DNA of 64,000 nucleotides, taken from Spirodela intermedia. Lineage: Eukaryota; Streptophyta; Magnoliopsida; Alismatales; Araceae. The stretch spans positions 4,152,501 to 4,216,500 of the forward strand of contig LR746281.1 of the NCBI GenBank assembly GCA_902729315.2, given 5' to 3'. Both the position numbers and the translations under genes were made by a program. Below the pieces are notes generated by a model that was not told the DNA's origin, did no database searches, and worked only from the letters and a program-made list of their open reading frames with translations. Below, piece after piece: positions 27,351 through 38,296 of the stretch. Numbering within the stretch: the first letter of the stretch is position 1; every line of letters starts with the position of its first letter.

Positions 27351-27670
27351 CCCCGAAGGGGCTGGCTTCTAATAACGGCGCTCTTGACCAGCTGAAGGGA
27401 GGAGAAGAAAGTAGCCGCAGCAGAAGAAGATAAGAGTTGTAGCTCCGCTCGCCCGCTCTCTGTCTCTAAACAAACATCCAAAGATCCTAAATTTAGCAAA
27501 AGAAAGTCTTCTTTCATCCTTCCTCCGCTTTCTTCACCGGCGGGATCGCTCATCTCATTTCTCCATGAACAGTGACAAAATGCTAAAACCAGGAGGAAAA
27601 AGAAGAGGGGGGAGGGTGGGGGATCTGACTAACATCTTTGGTTTTGTTTACAGGGATGATGGGCCACTTT

Positions 27671-28384
27671 CTACTTACAGGAGGGTTTCTTCTTGGCGTT
27701 GCCCTCGTCCTCCAGATCGCTCAGCAACTCCTCGACGGCGGCGGTGGATAGGGTCATCCCCGCCGAGGCCTGCTTCATCCACCGGGTCATCTCCTTCGCC
27801 TCCCTCACCACCTTCTCCTCCTCCACCCTCATCGCCTTCCATAGCTCCTTCCCCCGACGGCGGAAGGCCTCCGACAGGTGGCGCTCGTCCTCGTCCTGCT
27901 TCCTCCTCATTGTGGCGGCGCCGCCCTTCCTCGGTGAGAACCCGAAGCAGCAGGCTCGCCGCTGGCGTGGCGGCGACGGTGAGCCGGCGTTGGACGGGGA
28001 GGGAGAAGGAAAAAAGGGTTCCGGCGAGGCGGCGGCGCCGCCTGATGCCTTCTTCTCCGGGAGCCTTCCGCCGTCGGGCTTGTCCCCGGCAGGCGGGTCT
28101 TCCTCGAGGGGTGGCGGTGGCTCTCGGGCAGCGGAGGAGGAGCACCTCCGGGGAGGATCGGCCGCGGGGAAGGTCTTGAGGCGGCTGAAGCGGGACTCAA
28201 CGTCGGCGGGGAGGAGGGCCTCGCTGGAGAGGTGGGCGGTGTTGAGCCTGGCGATCTGCTCCAGGGCCACCAGGTCAGCTGCCTCCGCCAAGAGCGCCTC
28301 CACGTCACCGGCGGAGTTGCCGGTGCTGCTGCTGCTGCTGCCGGGGGAGCAGGAGGAGACGGGGGTGAAGCTCCCCACCGCCAT
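27671..28384 (-). CDS. Uncharacterised plant protein, intronless
   Basis: A single uninterrupted frame of 237 aa on the minus strand, very GC-rich. The N-terminal third holds a helical block (VEALLAEAADLVALEQIARL, then NTAHLSSEALL) and RFSRLKTFP. A Pro/Ser-rich middle and a small cysteine patch (ACCFGFSPRK) follow. The C-terminal 80 residues are charged and helical (LWKAMRVEEEKVVREAKEM, then MKQASAGMT), possibly a coiled coil. The pattern resembles a small plant-specific family that I tentatively link to Arabidopsis At1g20100/At1g75860; I know no function. I start at 28384 because upstream in-frame codons only translate the CT repeat of the leader. Its stop faces the MEX1 stop 320 bp away. 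No signal peptide or membrane segment. Confidence 0.75.
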   Translation of the reverse strand: MAVGSFTPVSSCSPGSSSSSTGNSAGDVEALLAEAADLVALEQIARLNTAHLSSEALLPADVESRFSRLKTFPAADPPRRCSSSAAREPPPPLEEDPPAGDKPDGGRLPEKKASGGAAASPEPFFPSPSPSNAGSPSPPRQRRACCFGFSPRKGGAATMRRKQDEDERHLSEAFRRRGKELWKAMRVEEEKVVREAKEMTRWMKQASAGMTLSTAAVEELLSDLEDEGNAKKKPSCK

Positions 28385-28394
28385 GTGTGTGCGG

Positions 28395-28395
<1 letters not shown>

Positions 28396-28435
<40 letters not shown>

Positions 28436-28440
28436 GAGGG
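28396..28440. repeat. (GA)n tract in the 5'UTR of the intronless gene
   Basis: About 45 bp of GA repeat begins 12 bp upstream of the start codon of the minus-strand gene, so its mRNA leader would carry a long CU tract. Confidence 0.9.
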
Positions 28441-28649
28441 TCTTCACAGGAGGGTGGAAGGAATCTATTTATTGGACTCGACCGGGACTGTTCTCATTTT
28501 CGACCGTTGCGGCTCCTGCGGGCCCCGCTGAGCCTTCTTCCCCGCTCCTAGTAGTCCCCATTCTTAGATTCGACTCTCTCTCTCTCTCTACGCGTCAGAC
28601 GCCCACCTTCTGCATGAAGCCGATGTGTCGATTTGGCTTAAGGCTGCGT

Positions 28650-29690
28650 TCTGGGTTGGGTTAGTTTTCACGATTCACCTCGCATACATGGACAGAGTGC
28701 GGCGGGCACAGGGTTATCTGATCGTCAAGGCCTCATTAGACTAACTCAAGAATCAAGGTCTTAATCATTAGATCTAAAGTTTCTTTTGTTTTGAAGTTTT
28801 TTAGGCATCACATAAAGAAAAGAGATATCAGCAAATAAATAGGCAAGCAGATAAATTAAATCAAAGTGAAAGAAGGAATTTAAGAAAGATGAATAGAGGA
28901 GAGAGAAAAAGTGTGGAGCTATTAAAATTTCATGAAAAAAGGGATATAGAGCTGACCCATTTGAAGAGAGAGAAAGTATATTGACCTACAAATTTTCTGT
29001 CAACCTATGATCCATCCTTTCAAAGAGAGAACATGTATTGACTTATGTGTTAACTTAGAGAGGTTAAAACCAAATCTAGAAATCTGATGTGCCTAATATG
29101 TTGGAAAATCTGACATATGATAGAAGATCTATGACAAGGGCCTCATATCTTTATACATTAGAAAATAAAAAAAATGTTTGAAAATCCTGTGTTGACACAC
29201 TTGTATGACCTTGTTTAAAAGTTTGCCAACCTGAAAAATCTCACCACACAATCTATTAAGTATGTTGTCCCAAGTATTGACTTAAGCAATCTCTAACTGA
29301 TCTAATCATATATATTTGAATTTCAATTGTTGAAATTTTTAGACCTTATGACTAACTCTTTGGAAAAAGGTTTCAAAGTGTACCTCAACCATTGATCGTC
29401 TCATTTTACACATTTCCAAGATTATCTCTTAAAGATTAGCTTTTGTGGTTGCTTGCTAAAGCTTCTTCAAGCATCCATTTACCTACTACATCAAGAAGGT
29501 TCTTCATTTTAGCATCAATACTTAACTTTGGTGATCTTAACCTTCTATGTAAATTCACTTGGAGGAGTATTTGTAATGACAGTAGACTTGTGAATTCACA
29601 TTATTGTTATGGGATGATAAATTTGTGAATTCTATCTTGTGGGGGATTTTTTTCATCTTGTGAATCTCACCCATGAATCCTTAAAGGAGA
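28650..29690. other. AT-rich intergenic spacer
   Basis: No gene, RNA or clear repeat recognised. It may include the left part of the element whose primer-site-like sequence lies near 29910. Confidence 0.4.
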
Positions 29691-29699
29691 ATAACAAAA

Positions 29700-30000
29700 G
29701 TCAAGGGTAAGAACTTATAAATTTATATGTCAAGGAAAACATTATAAATCTTGTTATTTTATATGTGCAGAAATTTAGTGTCGACCCAAATTTATCTATG
29801 TTGAAATATGTTTTTAAGAATTGGTAACACTAATTAAAAAACATGTAAAATATAATAAATTAAATATAAAACTAATTTAACACCCCTCCCCCCCCCCCTA
29901 TCAATACCTAGTATCAAAGGGCCAAGTGCTGATTTATTTAGTCGCAATGGCTTTGGCATCAACATCTTATTGACAAACTGACGTAGGTTGACTTATGGGC
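29700..30000 (+). mobile_element. Possible Copia-type LTR retrotransposon relic
   Basis: A C-run (CACCCCTCCCCCCCCCCC) is followed by TAGTATCAAAGGGCCAAG. The latter resembles a decayed version of TGGTATCAGAGCC, the tRNA-Met primer-binding site next to the 5' LTR of many plant Copia elements. No gag or pol frame remains downstream and I cannot delimit the LTRs by eye. Low confidence. Confidence 0.3.
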
Positions 30001-30009
30001 ATCTGCTTG

Positions 30010-31420
30010 AGAGGGAGAGGCAAGAGATGTTCTATACGTAGAGTTTTTTCATTTTTGAGATATGCTCTATAGTTTTGAGGTCCTTACACTGTAGCCTTTT
30101 GATTTATTACGTAATCAAATCATCTCATCTCATTCAATCATGTGACTTCCATATGAGATTGTATGTCATAAGTTATGTGATATAGGAGGGGATCAAAAGA
30201 CCAAGATAACCCTAATATAAAATGACTCTCACATTGAGTACATTGAGTCTACAAAAGTTGACTAAGGCAAACCCAAATTATTACCCTGAAAGAATTGAAA
30301 CAAGTTCGGATTGACGTAGTTAAGGACCACATGGAGGTTAGGTGATCATCGACTCACAGTAAATTACTAGTCAAAAATCAAGGGGTTCTTGCAACACTTT
30401 TCATTAGCTGTGATAATAAGTGGATGTATCTAGGGATCACTCAACCACAATTACATAGATAATATCTAATAAATCAAATAGTTAATCTGGAAAGAAAAAG
30501 GGTCCAGAGATCACCTCAATGCCACCAAGATCGACTGTAGGTTGAGAGAAAAGAGTAGACGTTGAAATCAAATCTTTGACCATTGATCGATGACTAAGTG
30601 TTGACGATTGATTAGATATCGATAGTTCATTGCTGACTAGTCGACTAGTTCATCGTTGACTGGTTGTCTGTTGAACGGCAACAACGGAATCGGTCGGCGG
30701 TTCGGGCCAGGCAGTTCACTGAATTACTTGGGCTTGAGGGAGCCAGACGGGTCGGATCTAGCGGTTCCGGCGGATCCGGACCGGTTCAACGGGCGGTCTC
30801 TGGGTCACTAACCGGTGGGAAGTTAAACTGGGGGGGGTGGACGGGCAGACGGGCGGCGGAGCGGTGGATGGCGGTGTCGGCAGCGGTACGCCGGCGAGGA
30901 CGCGGGCGGCGGTGGCAATAGCTCGGGACGGCGGGGGAGGCACGAATAGAGACCCAAGACCCTAGCGTCGTTGGTGGTGTGGCGGAGATAGGGTAGGATT
31001 CGACGGAGGCGGAGGATGGGTGGGGGGCGGCGGACGATGGATGATTGTCGACGGCGGCGACGAAGAACGACGGACGGTGGAAGGCGGCGGCTTAAGGTGG
31101 ATGGATAATGGCCCACCCTCACGGCCTCCCTCTCACGGAGGGATAAAAATGAAAGCTTCCGAAATCAAAATACTCTCCTCTATTATTTCTAGGGCTACGA
31201 GAGATTATTCATAACCTCTCTGATGTATTATGTTTAACAGAAAAAGACAAATGCTAAATAGAAGGAATCCCTCCTTCACAGGCCTGTGCTGATGTGCTGC
31301 CAACGTTCATGGTGGCCGGCTTCTTCGATCCTCATCAAATTCTATACCTGGCTAAAAATTTATCCGGTTGACTCCGTGCGTAATGAGGCTGGCCTATGGT
31401 CTGAGGGAATCAGACCGATT
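30010..31420. other. Spacer, AT-rich then GC-rich, no supported gene
   Basis: From 30500 to 30680 there are repeated TTGAC/TGAC and TCGA words. From 30660 to 31130 the DNA is GC-rich with GGCGG-type simple sequence, and short frames open in several phases. None has a motif. It looks like decayed mobile DNA rather than a gene. Confidence 0.35.
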
Positions 31421-32127
31421 GACCGACGGTCGTCACGTCATCTTCTCCGCCTTCCTTCTTTGCCTGGCGTTCCATTTTACTATGGTCGAGTACCACCCAT
31501 GGAGGATGAAAAGCGCGATGAGGCGCATCACTCCGGCGAAGACCACCTCGGAGAATGCCGCCAGGACCGAGTTCGCCGGAGCCTCGTCGGCCGTCGTGAG
31601 GGAGAGGATGGACCCCACCTGGTTGCAGGTGACCAGGAACTTCCCCGACTTGATGCCGTCCAGAGCTCTTCTGACGAGGTCATAATTGGCGAGGAAGACG
31701 ACAGGATTTTAGTGAGCTCGGGCCTCCTCTTCACCTCTGCAATCGGCGAGAGTCAGGGTTAGGGCAGTCCATGGTTTTGCGCAAAACCAGGTGAATAGGT
31801 GATGATGCCTTGGGTAATGGATCTTGTTTTTGGTCGTGAATTTCTCAGCACTTGCCAAAGGTTAGATGAACAGAAGGGAGAAGAAGAAAACTCACGAGAA
31901 GAAGAGAGAGGAAGGAAACGAGATGGTGACCTTCTTGAAATCCAGGGGTTTCGACGTCCGGGGGGAAGATGAGGGAGACGCGGATGTTATCGAAGACTCC
32001 TGCTGTAGAGCCTCCGCCAGGCCCCGGAGGGCGAACTTGCTGGCGCTGTAGGACGTGTACCCGTAGACTCCTATCTGACAGAGGAAGAAGAAGACGAAGG
32101 TCAACCTCGATGATGATTATAATTATG

Positions 32128-32129
32128 AC

Positions 32130-32161
<32 letters not shown>

Positions 32162-32202
32162 GGAGGAGGAGGAGGAGGAGGAGGAGGAGGAGGAGGAGGA
32201 GG
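32128..32202. repeat. (GAT)n-(GAG)n trinucleotide tract
   Basis: About 32 bp of GAT/ATG repeats pass into about 42 bp of GAG repeats, inside intron 1 of the reductase gene. Confidence 0.9.
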
Positions 32203-32219
32203 TCCTCCTCATCATTGGG

Positions 32220-32224
<5 letters not shown>

Positions 32225-32250
<26 letters not shown>
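32225..32250. repeat. (GA)n tract in reductase intron 1
   Basis: About 26 bp of GA repeat immediately downstream, in gene sense, of the exon 1 donor. Confidence 0.85.
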
Positions 32251-32799
32251 GGGCTACCTGGTCGGCTTGGGAGGAGATGACGGCGATGGAGCGCGAGGGG
32301 GAGCCACCGGCGGCCTGCTTCATGGCCGGAAGCGCGTGGCGTATCAGGTTGAAGGTACCCACCACGTTGATATCGATGGTGTACCTCACCTCCTCCATGT
32401 CCACCATCACCAGCTCCCGCGGGAGGAAGACCCCGTGGTTGCAGACGAGCACGTCGACGGTGCCTGCCTCCTCCAGGGCCTCCCTGACCGCCTTCTCGTC
32501 CCTCACTTCCACGCTGTAGATCGCCGCCTCCACCCCGGTGGCGCGGCGGATCTCCTCGTGGGCCTCCTCCAGCTTCCGGAGATTGCGGGCGAGAATCGAA
32601 ACCCTATCTCCCTCGGCGGTGGCCTGCTTCGCGAGGCTGAGTCCGATGCCGCTGGACCCGGCGGTGACGAACACATGGCGCCCCTTGATGGGCACCTTCA
32701 CTCCTCCCGGCGCGACAACGTAGCAGAGGACGGCGAGAAAGGCTGCCACCGCGGCGGCGGCATCGAGCAGCAGGAGCGCGCAGTGGTCCATGGTTTTCG

Positions 32800-33600
32800 C
32801 TGGCGGCTAGCAGAATGCCCGATGCTGCTGCGTGTGCTGTGATGGCGTACTTTGGAGAGTTTGGGAGGTGTCTTATAATGGCATTCACTCAGCCGGAGAC
32901 GGTCGACACTGGCCAGCGGCGGCGATGGAGAGGCTCTGACGGTGTGGAACGAGGAAGACGACGAGTAATGCTCCCGTTTCTACGCAGGATTGCTTTTTTG
33001 CACAAAAAAATCCAATTTTTAATGGAAAGAGGTTAATAGGTATAATCGCCATTGACGGGAAGTCCACCGGCCTTTTGATGACTTTGAAGTCAGAACTTGA
33101 TCGAACACCCCGTGATTCATAAATATTTGGAGTATCGCCCTTCTCAGCAGTCAAATTTTTAGGGGCATTTGTATTATTCTGTAGTTTACTGGGTACAGTA
33201 GCGTTAGCCTAGAGCATCTGGGGGGGGGTTTGGTGGGGCAAGACCACGAAAGAAAGTCTTCCGCCCACCAACGAAGAATTCCCTCTCTCCCATAAGTTTT
33301 TCACACTATGAAGAACAGCCAAGTTACAGATACTGGTCCAAGTGGTCTGCTAAAGAGGCACGTGGAACGATAAGAGGCTGCGATGTGGATCTTGTGACTG
33401 GTCCAAGTGGGCCTGATGGTATGGCCCAAATGTATAATTGGGCAGGACCCATTTTATGTTTTACTTAGTTAAAAACAAGCCGGTCCGGGCCGGAGTTTCG
33501 TAATATGGCCCATTAACTCCTTATCTGGGCCCAACCAATATGGTTGGGTCCGAGATTATTATTAACCGTATGGTGGACCCCTTAATGCCGCCAAATTCTC
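32800..33600. other. Divergent spacer between the reductase and the next gene
   Basis: Contains the 5' flank of both genes. No additional gene. Short frames here lack motifs. Confidence 0.4.
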
Positions 33601-33609
33601 TCTCTCCCT

Positions 33610-34663
33610 ATCACTCTGCTGCGGAGAAAAAAATTGGGGGAAAACGGCAAAAGAGCGGGCGCGGGAAGGGGGGGGGAGAGAGAGAGAGAGAGAGACGGAA
33701 AGCACTCTCTCTGCTCTTCGGCCGCCGCTCTCTCTCTCTCTCGCTCTCTATCCCGCCGTGCATCTGGTCGGGATGGAAGGCGCCGGGGAGGGGAGGGATC
33801 GTAGTTCGCGGGCGGGGGATCGGGAGGAGGAAGAGAGTCCGGTAAATGCTTCGTCCGTTGGGGCTTCTCTCCATTGCTCCATTTTTCGCTGCCGCCTGGT
33901 TCTCGTCGCGCGGTCCACCGCCATTTCTCTCAACTGCTGCCGCGGTTAGGGTTTCTGCATACGAATTTTCGCGCGTTTCTGTTTGTTATTCATGTTGCCG
34001 CACTGGGAGCGCGTCCTTCTGGCGTGCCGTGAGAAAACGGGAGAGTAAGCATAGCGGAGGCCATATTTTCCCTCCCTTGGCAGTTGGATGCCTTCCGTCG
34101 GTTCTTCTCCTGTTACGGTTAGATGGCGAGTTCCTGCTGTCTTGCGTTACTCGCCACTGCAGATGCTCTTCGTCGGCATCCGATTACCCCACCTGAAGCA
34201 CCGGCGCACCTTCTCATCCGATTACCCCGATGAGATTTCCAACAGTCGAAGAACCCATACCTCGATATTCCTCGATACTTCGGCGTGCTGATCCGTTCAT
34301 TCGGCACTAACGATGAATCAACCGAATCTAGCGAGCTGGGTGAAGATGAGCATTGTTATCAGAAGCTCACCACCATCTGATATTTTTCTCCTGCGCTAGA
34401 ACACCGACGCACCTTCTCTTTTGGAGTTCGTACATCTTGTTCAGAAGCCCACCCGAGACCTCCTCATTCTACTCGCATCACATGTCTCGTCATTCCTCCG
34501 CATTGTCCATCTACTTTTCTCCACAGGTTTTGATCATAATCGCAGTTACCAAGTTGTTAAATTCCTCTGCTCTTTCTTGCTTCCTGGAAGATCACAGCTC
34601 TGCCTGTGGGTTTTGGTCAAAGTCTGATTCTTCAAGTAGCTACTCCGCTTAATCTCACTTGGG
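33610..34663 (+). other. Probable promoter, 5'UTR exon and leader intron
   Basis: GC-rich, with a (GA)n tract at 33675-33695 and CT repeats at 33720-33750, then a possible donor near 33841 (GTCCG|GTAAAT). Frames between 33840 and 34640 are short and overlap in several phases. I interpret this as the non-coding leader region of the gene that starts at 34664. Confidence 0.35.
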
Positions 34664-35779
34664 ATGAAATCCGACACTACCCCAACAAACTGGATGCTTG
34701 TCGTCAGCGCCGCCCTGTTGAGCGCACTGGCAGTGAGGCTTCGGTGCAGGCTGAGGCAGGCCTTCGGCGGCGACTCTTCTGGTGCCAAGAGAAAAACCTT
34801 GAGAGAGGTTTGATTTATTGATCGATCGATCTCAGAGCCCATGAAGTTGGTTTTTTTATTTTTGCTCTGAAGGATGGCCGCTATGTACGGCTCAGGAGAT
34901 GATGAGCCTCATGGAAGGAGGGCCCGAGGATGAGGAGTGGCGTCCGAATGTGTACTGCTTCGGGAGGGGGGATGAGGAGGACATCCGCTGCTACTTCCAC
35001 TCGGGTCCGGTGCGCGCTTGGTTTCCGGACTATTCGACGCTCGACTCGGTAGTAAGGGAGGGTGGCGCCTGGATCATCGTCATGTTTGAATGGGGATTAA
35101 TCAGTCAGCCAATGACAGCTGTTTTTCTGTCTGGCTGACAAATACCCCGGAGAATGGCCAATTATCTGATTTTAAGAAATTTGAATCTACATAAAAAAAT
35201 TTAGACCAGAAAATGTCTCGAGGGTTGACCACGAGTGTTTCATGATTTGACTTCGTCTCTCTCCTCTGAATCTTTCTCTTCCCTCGATGAAAGCCGACGG
35301 TGGCGTGTTGTTGTGTTGTGCAGGGATATCTGAAGCAAGAAGGGCCGACATCAAGGCGGCACAGGCTCGCCCGTCGTGGAGCGAGGGTACAGACACGGAA
35401 CTGCCCCCGGTGGCGGCACCGGCGGCGGAGCGCGTCAAGGACCGTGACGGCGGCGGCGGCGGCGTGGTGTGGCCGTCGTCGCCGGAGCGCCACGAGCACC
35501 CGCGGAGGCCGTTCCAGCAGTCGAGCGACTCGGACTCCGCGGAGGGTCAGAGTCGGGTTCCGACGGCGTGCTCCGGCGGGGGGAGGTGCAGAAGAAGCTG
35601 CGAGAGCAGCTCCGGCGGCGGGACGAGATGATTTCGGAGATGCAGGCCCAGGTCGCCGCGAGGAAGCCCGCTCGGCCCACCTGCGCTCCCAGCTCGACCG
35701 CGCCGGCACGCGCCTGGCCCAGTCGAAGGGGGAGCTCCTGCGGCTGAGGGTCTTTGCCGACCGCTGCACGGCGCTGTAG
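34664..35779 (+). pseudogene. Uncharacterised plant membrane/coiled-coil protein, frameshifted
   Basis: I recognise the layout of a plant family of unknown function but not its name. Exon 1 (34664-34807) encodes MKSDTTPTNWM and a membrane helix (LVVSAALLSALAVRLR). Exon 2 (34896 to about 35048) encodes a short acidic segment with NVYCFGRGDEEDIRCYFHSG. Exon 3 (35324-35779) encodes VVWPSSPERHEHPRRPFQQS, then GEVQKKLREQLRRRDEMISE (a coiled coil), then LRSQLDRAGTRLAQSKGELL up to the stop. These three conserved blocks lie in three different frames. Each switch corresponds to one missing base, near 35545 (a shortened G run) and near 35660. The exon 2/3 joint is also one base out of phase. The pattern of losses matches the neighbouring reductase gene. 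Confidence 0.6.
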
Positions 35780-36198
35780 CGGGAGGCAGCAGATCTAAAA
35801 CTCCTGACGAATGGCTGGGCAAGAGTTCCTAGCTATGGTAAATTACGAAATAAGTAAGGGTAAAATAAGTGCTGGGGGATTCTACGTCCCGTGTAGCTTG
35901 CCTACTGTGGCCTCACCAAGCCTGCCTGTTCATCTCTTGTTATATATAATCTTCTAATGATCTAACATGACGGCCCCCCAAGCACCCCCCCCTCTCCCCT
36001 GGTATGGTTTTAACCTCTCCGAAGATCTTAATCCCATCATCTGCCCCCCTCCCCTATCTCTCTTTCCATCCTGGCCAAGGTGATGGAAGGCACTAGCATC
36101 TACGTATGGATATTTCTAAATGGGTGCGACAATTGGAAACGGAGGGGAGGGGGAGCATGTAGCCCGACGGCGGCGGGTTTTTACCTGTCGTGCTCCGG

Positions 36199-38260
36199 TT
36201 AGAGGTATTGGGCCTGAATTCGTTCCTGATTCAGCTCCCACCATCGCTTCGCGTTCTTCTCCGCGAACTGCTCCCGGCTGCCATAGCAAGCAAGGAATTG
36301 AGCGAACGGACGCTGCCGCGAGTAACGAACGGGGCGGGGGTGGTTGGGATGGCTAGTGGTGGTGATACCTGAAGCGGACGCGGCGGAGCTCCCTGGTGCC
36401 GTCGGGGAGCTGGCGGATGGTGATATAGACGCCCGGCTGGTCCTGCGCCACCCACTCCGCCGTTTCCTGGGGGTCCCCGGTGACTTCGTGGGCCAGCGGA
36501 GCCTCCTCCCCTTTCCACGGAGCCCCCGAAGCCGCCATGGGGAAGTTGGGGTTGTAGTGGAGGATGTGCTCGGTGGGGTCCGGCACGGGAAGGAGCGCGC
36601 TGCTGCCATTGGCCTTCCGGGCCATGCCCGGGCGAGGAGTCGCCGGGCCCTCCCCCGTCGGGCGCGAGACGGAAGATGAATCCCCCTGCAAGACAGCGGC
36701 CGCAGGGTGAGCAGGGGGGAACAGAGTTTCTCCAGCCACGAGAAAGGAGCTGTGGCGCAGGGACGACAAAAGAAGAAAGAAAAAGGTTGGAGAGTAGTTA
36801 ATGAGCCGCGGAAATCAAGAAAGGGCCAAATGCGGATTCTTGGGCCGTCCCATTTGCCTCTTTTTAGCAAAGCAGGTCAATTGGATTAGACGCCGCGCCG
36901 TGGGGGGGGTACTCTGGGTTGTCGGTTGAGCAGTGGTACCCGGTGGGGTTTCCCCTTGGATAGCTGTGATGGGGACACGACAGGGACAGACGAATCCATG
37001 GTTGCAACGGGCTTTCTCTCTCATCGATTCAGAGAAGGAGAGAGAGAGAGAGAGAGAGAGAGAGTGTATGTACGGGCTAAGCTGTCTGAGACGGGTCTCA
37101 CATCGTAATCCGAGCGGAGGGAAGTGGGGAGCGCATTGCGGCTGAAGCGATGCACGTTGTATAGCTCCATGATGCGGTCGTAGTTCTCTCCCCACCATCT
37201 TTGCGCCTGCCACTTATTGAACATTTCCCTACTGCTCGCAGACATGACACCCAAGATTAGAAGAATGAGACAGATAGACGGGTGAGAGGGAGGCGGGGGA
37301 CAGTGACGGATATTACCTGAAGCGGATGCGCTTGAGGTCGTTGCCACCGCCGGGGATGGAGAGGAAGGTCACGTGGACACCGGGTTCCACCTGGGCGACC
37401 CATTCCTTGGCTGCCCCGTCGTCCTCCACCAGCACCTCCTCGAACAGTCGATCCTCGTTCCCTGACCGATCCTCTCCAATGGCGAACCTGTCATTCGACG
37501 ATGCCACGTTGACGCTTGCGAAGTCCCACCCCGGAGTGGAGCTGGAGCTGCATCCCGTTCTAAGATACTGATGCCGCCCGGCCAGGTCTTCACCTGCCTC
37601 CGACACAGCGTCGAAATCGCCGTACGGGTGGCTGTCAAAGATGCCGCTGGAAAATCCACCCTTCCTGCAGGTGCCGCCGGTGGCAACACCCCCTCCATAA
37701 GGTTTGCTGTGCCGGTACGCTCCGGAGAACTTCAACATCATCTCCTTTATCTGTTGGACACAACTTAGATGACCTGGTTAGAACTGGAATTGGTTGGGTT
37801 AATTAACAAGGATAAAGTCGCGTTTACTCATTCAGACAAAATAGCCGAATAGTGGAATCCAGCCCTGGTCAACTTAACCCAAAAGTATTGAGTGGTCGAC
37901 AGCCTGTGCCAATTTCTTTCTCGCAATCAATTTTGCTGTATAAAAACAGACGGACTTTGGTTCAGATATCAGTTCAGAAATGTTCCAGTTTTGGGCTCAC
38001 ACAAACAGGGAATGATGATGAACGGTGGAGGGGCCTCATTCTGTACATAGCCAATGAATCTTTCCAACGGCACGCCTTTTGAGGATGCTGATCCTCGAGG
38101 CGGCCGACTGGGCTCTGTTTCGGCCCGAGCATTTAAAGTAACATCGAGGTGGAAAACAGGGGTGGCAAATCCTTCAGTACGTAAATTAACGTTTTCCGCC
38201 CAATGATCACGCATATGCTTAGTCCCCCTTTCTCTTTAGCTGCTTTCGGTATTAGCGATG

Positions 38261-38296
<36 letters not shown>

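Larger units (their letters stand above)
31433..32791 (-). pseudogene. 3-ketodihydrosphingosine reductase (TSC10/KDSR type), frameshifted
   Basis: Short-chain dehydrogenase that reduces 3-ketosphinganine with NADPH, the second step of sphingolipid synthesis at the ER. Exons: 32791-32258, 32074-31931, 31736-31433. Exon 1 has an N-terminal membrane anchor, the cofactor motif TAGSSGIGLSLAKQA (usually TGG), NHG and the catalytic-Ser region ISSQADQ. Exon 2 gives [20 protein letters not shown] with catalytic YxxxK. After ALQQE the frame breaks at about 31996/31997, where one base appears missing. A second net -1 shift occurs near 31681-31688. Beyond it the normal C-terminus resumes (ALDGIKSGKFLVTCN, VVFAGVMRLIALF). 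Both exon joints only phase correctly if exon 2 once had one more base. As written, the product stops just after exon 2 and loses the C-terminal membrane part. It is either a recent pseudogene or an intact gene with assembly indels. Confidence 0.85.

Noticed and set aside
32123-32260. Poly-Ser extension at the end of the reductase exon 1 frame
   Set aside because: It is readthrough of the GAT/GAG and GA repeats in intron 1. The CAG|GTAGCC donor at 32258 and the next exon restore the family sequence.
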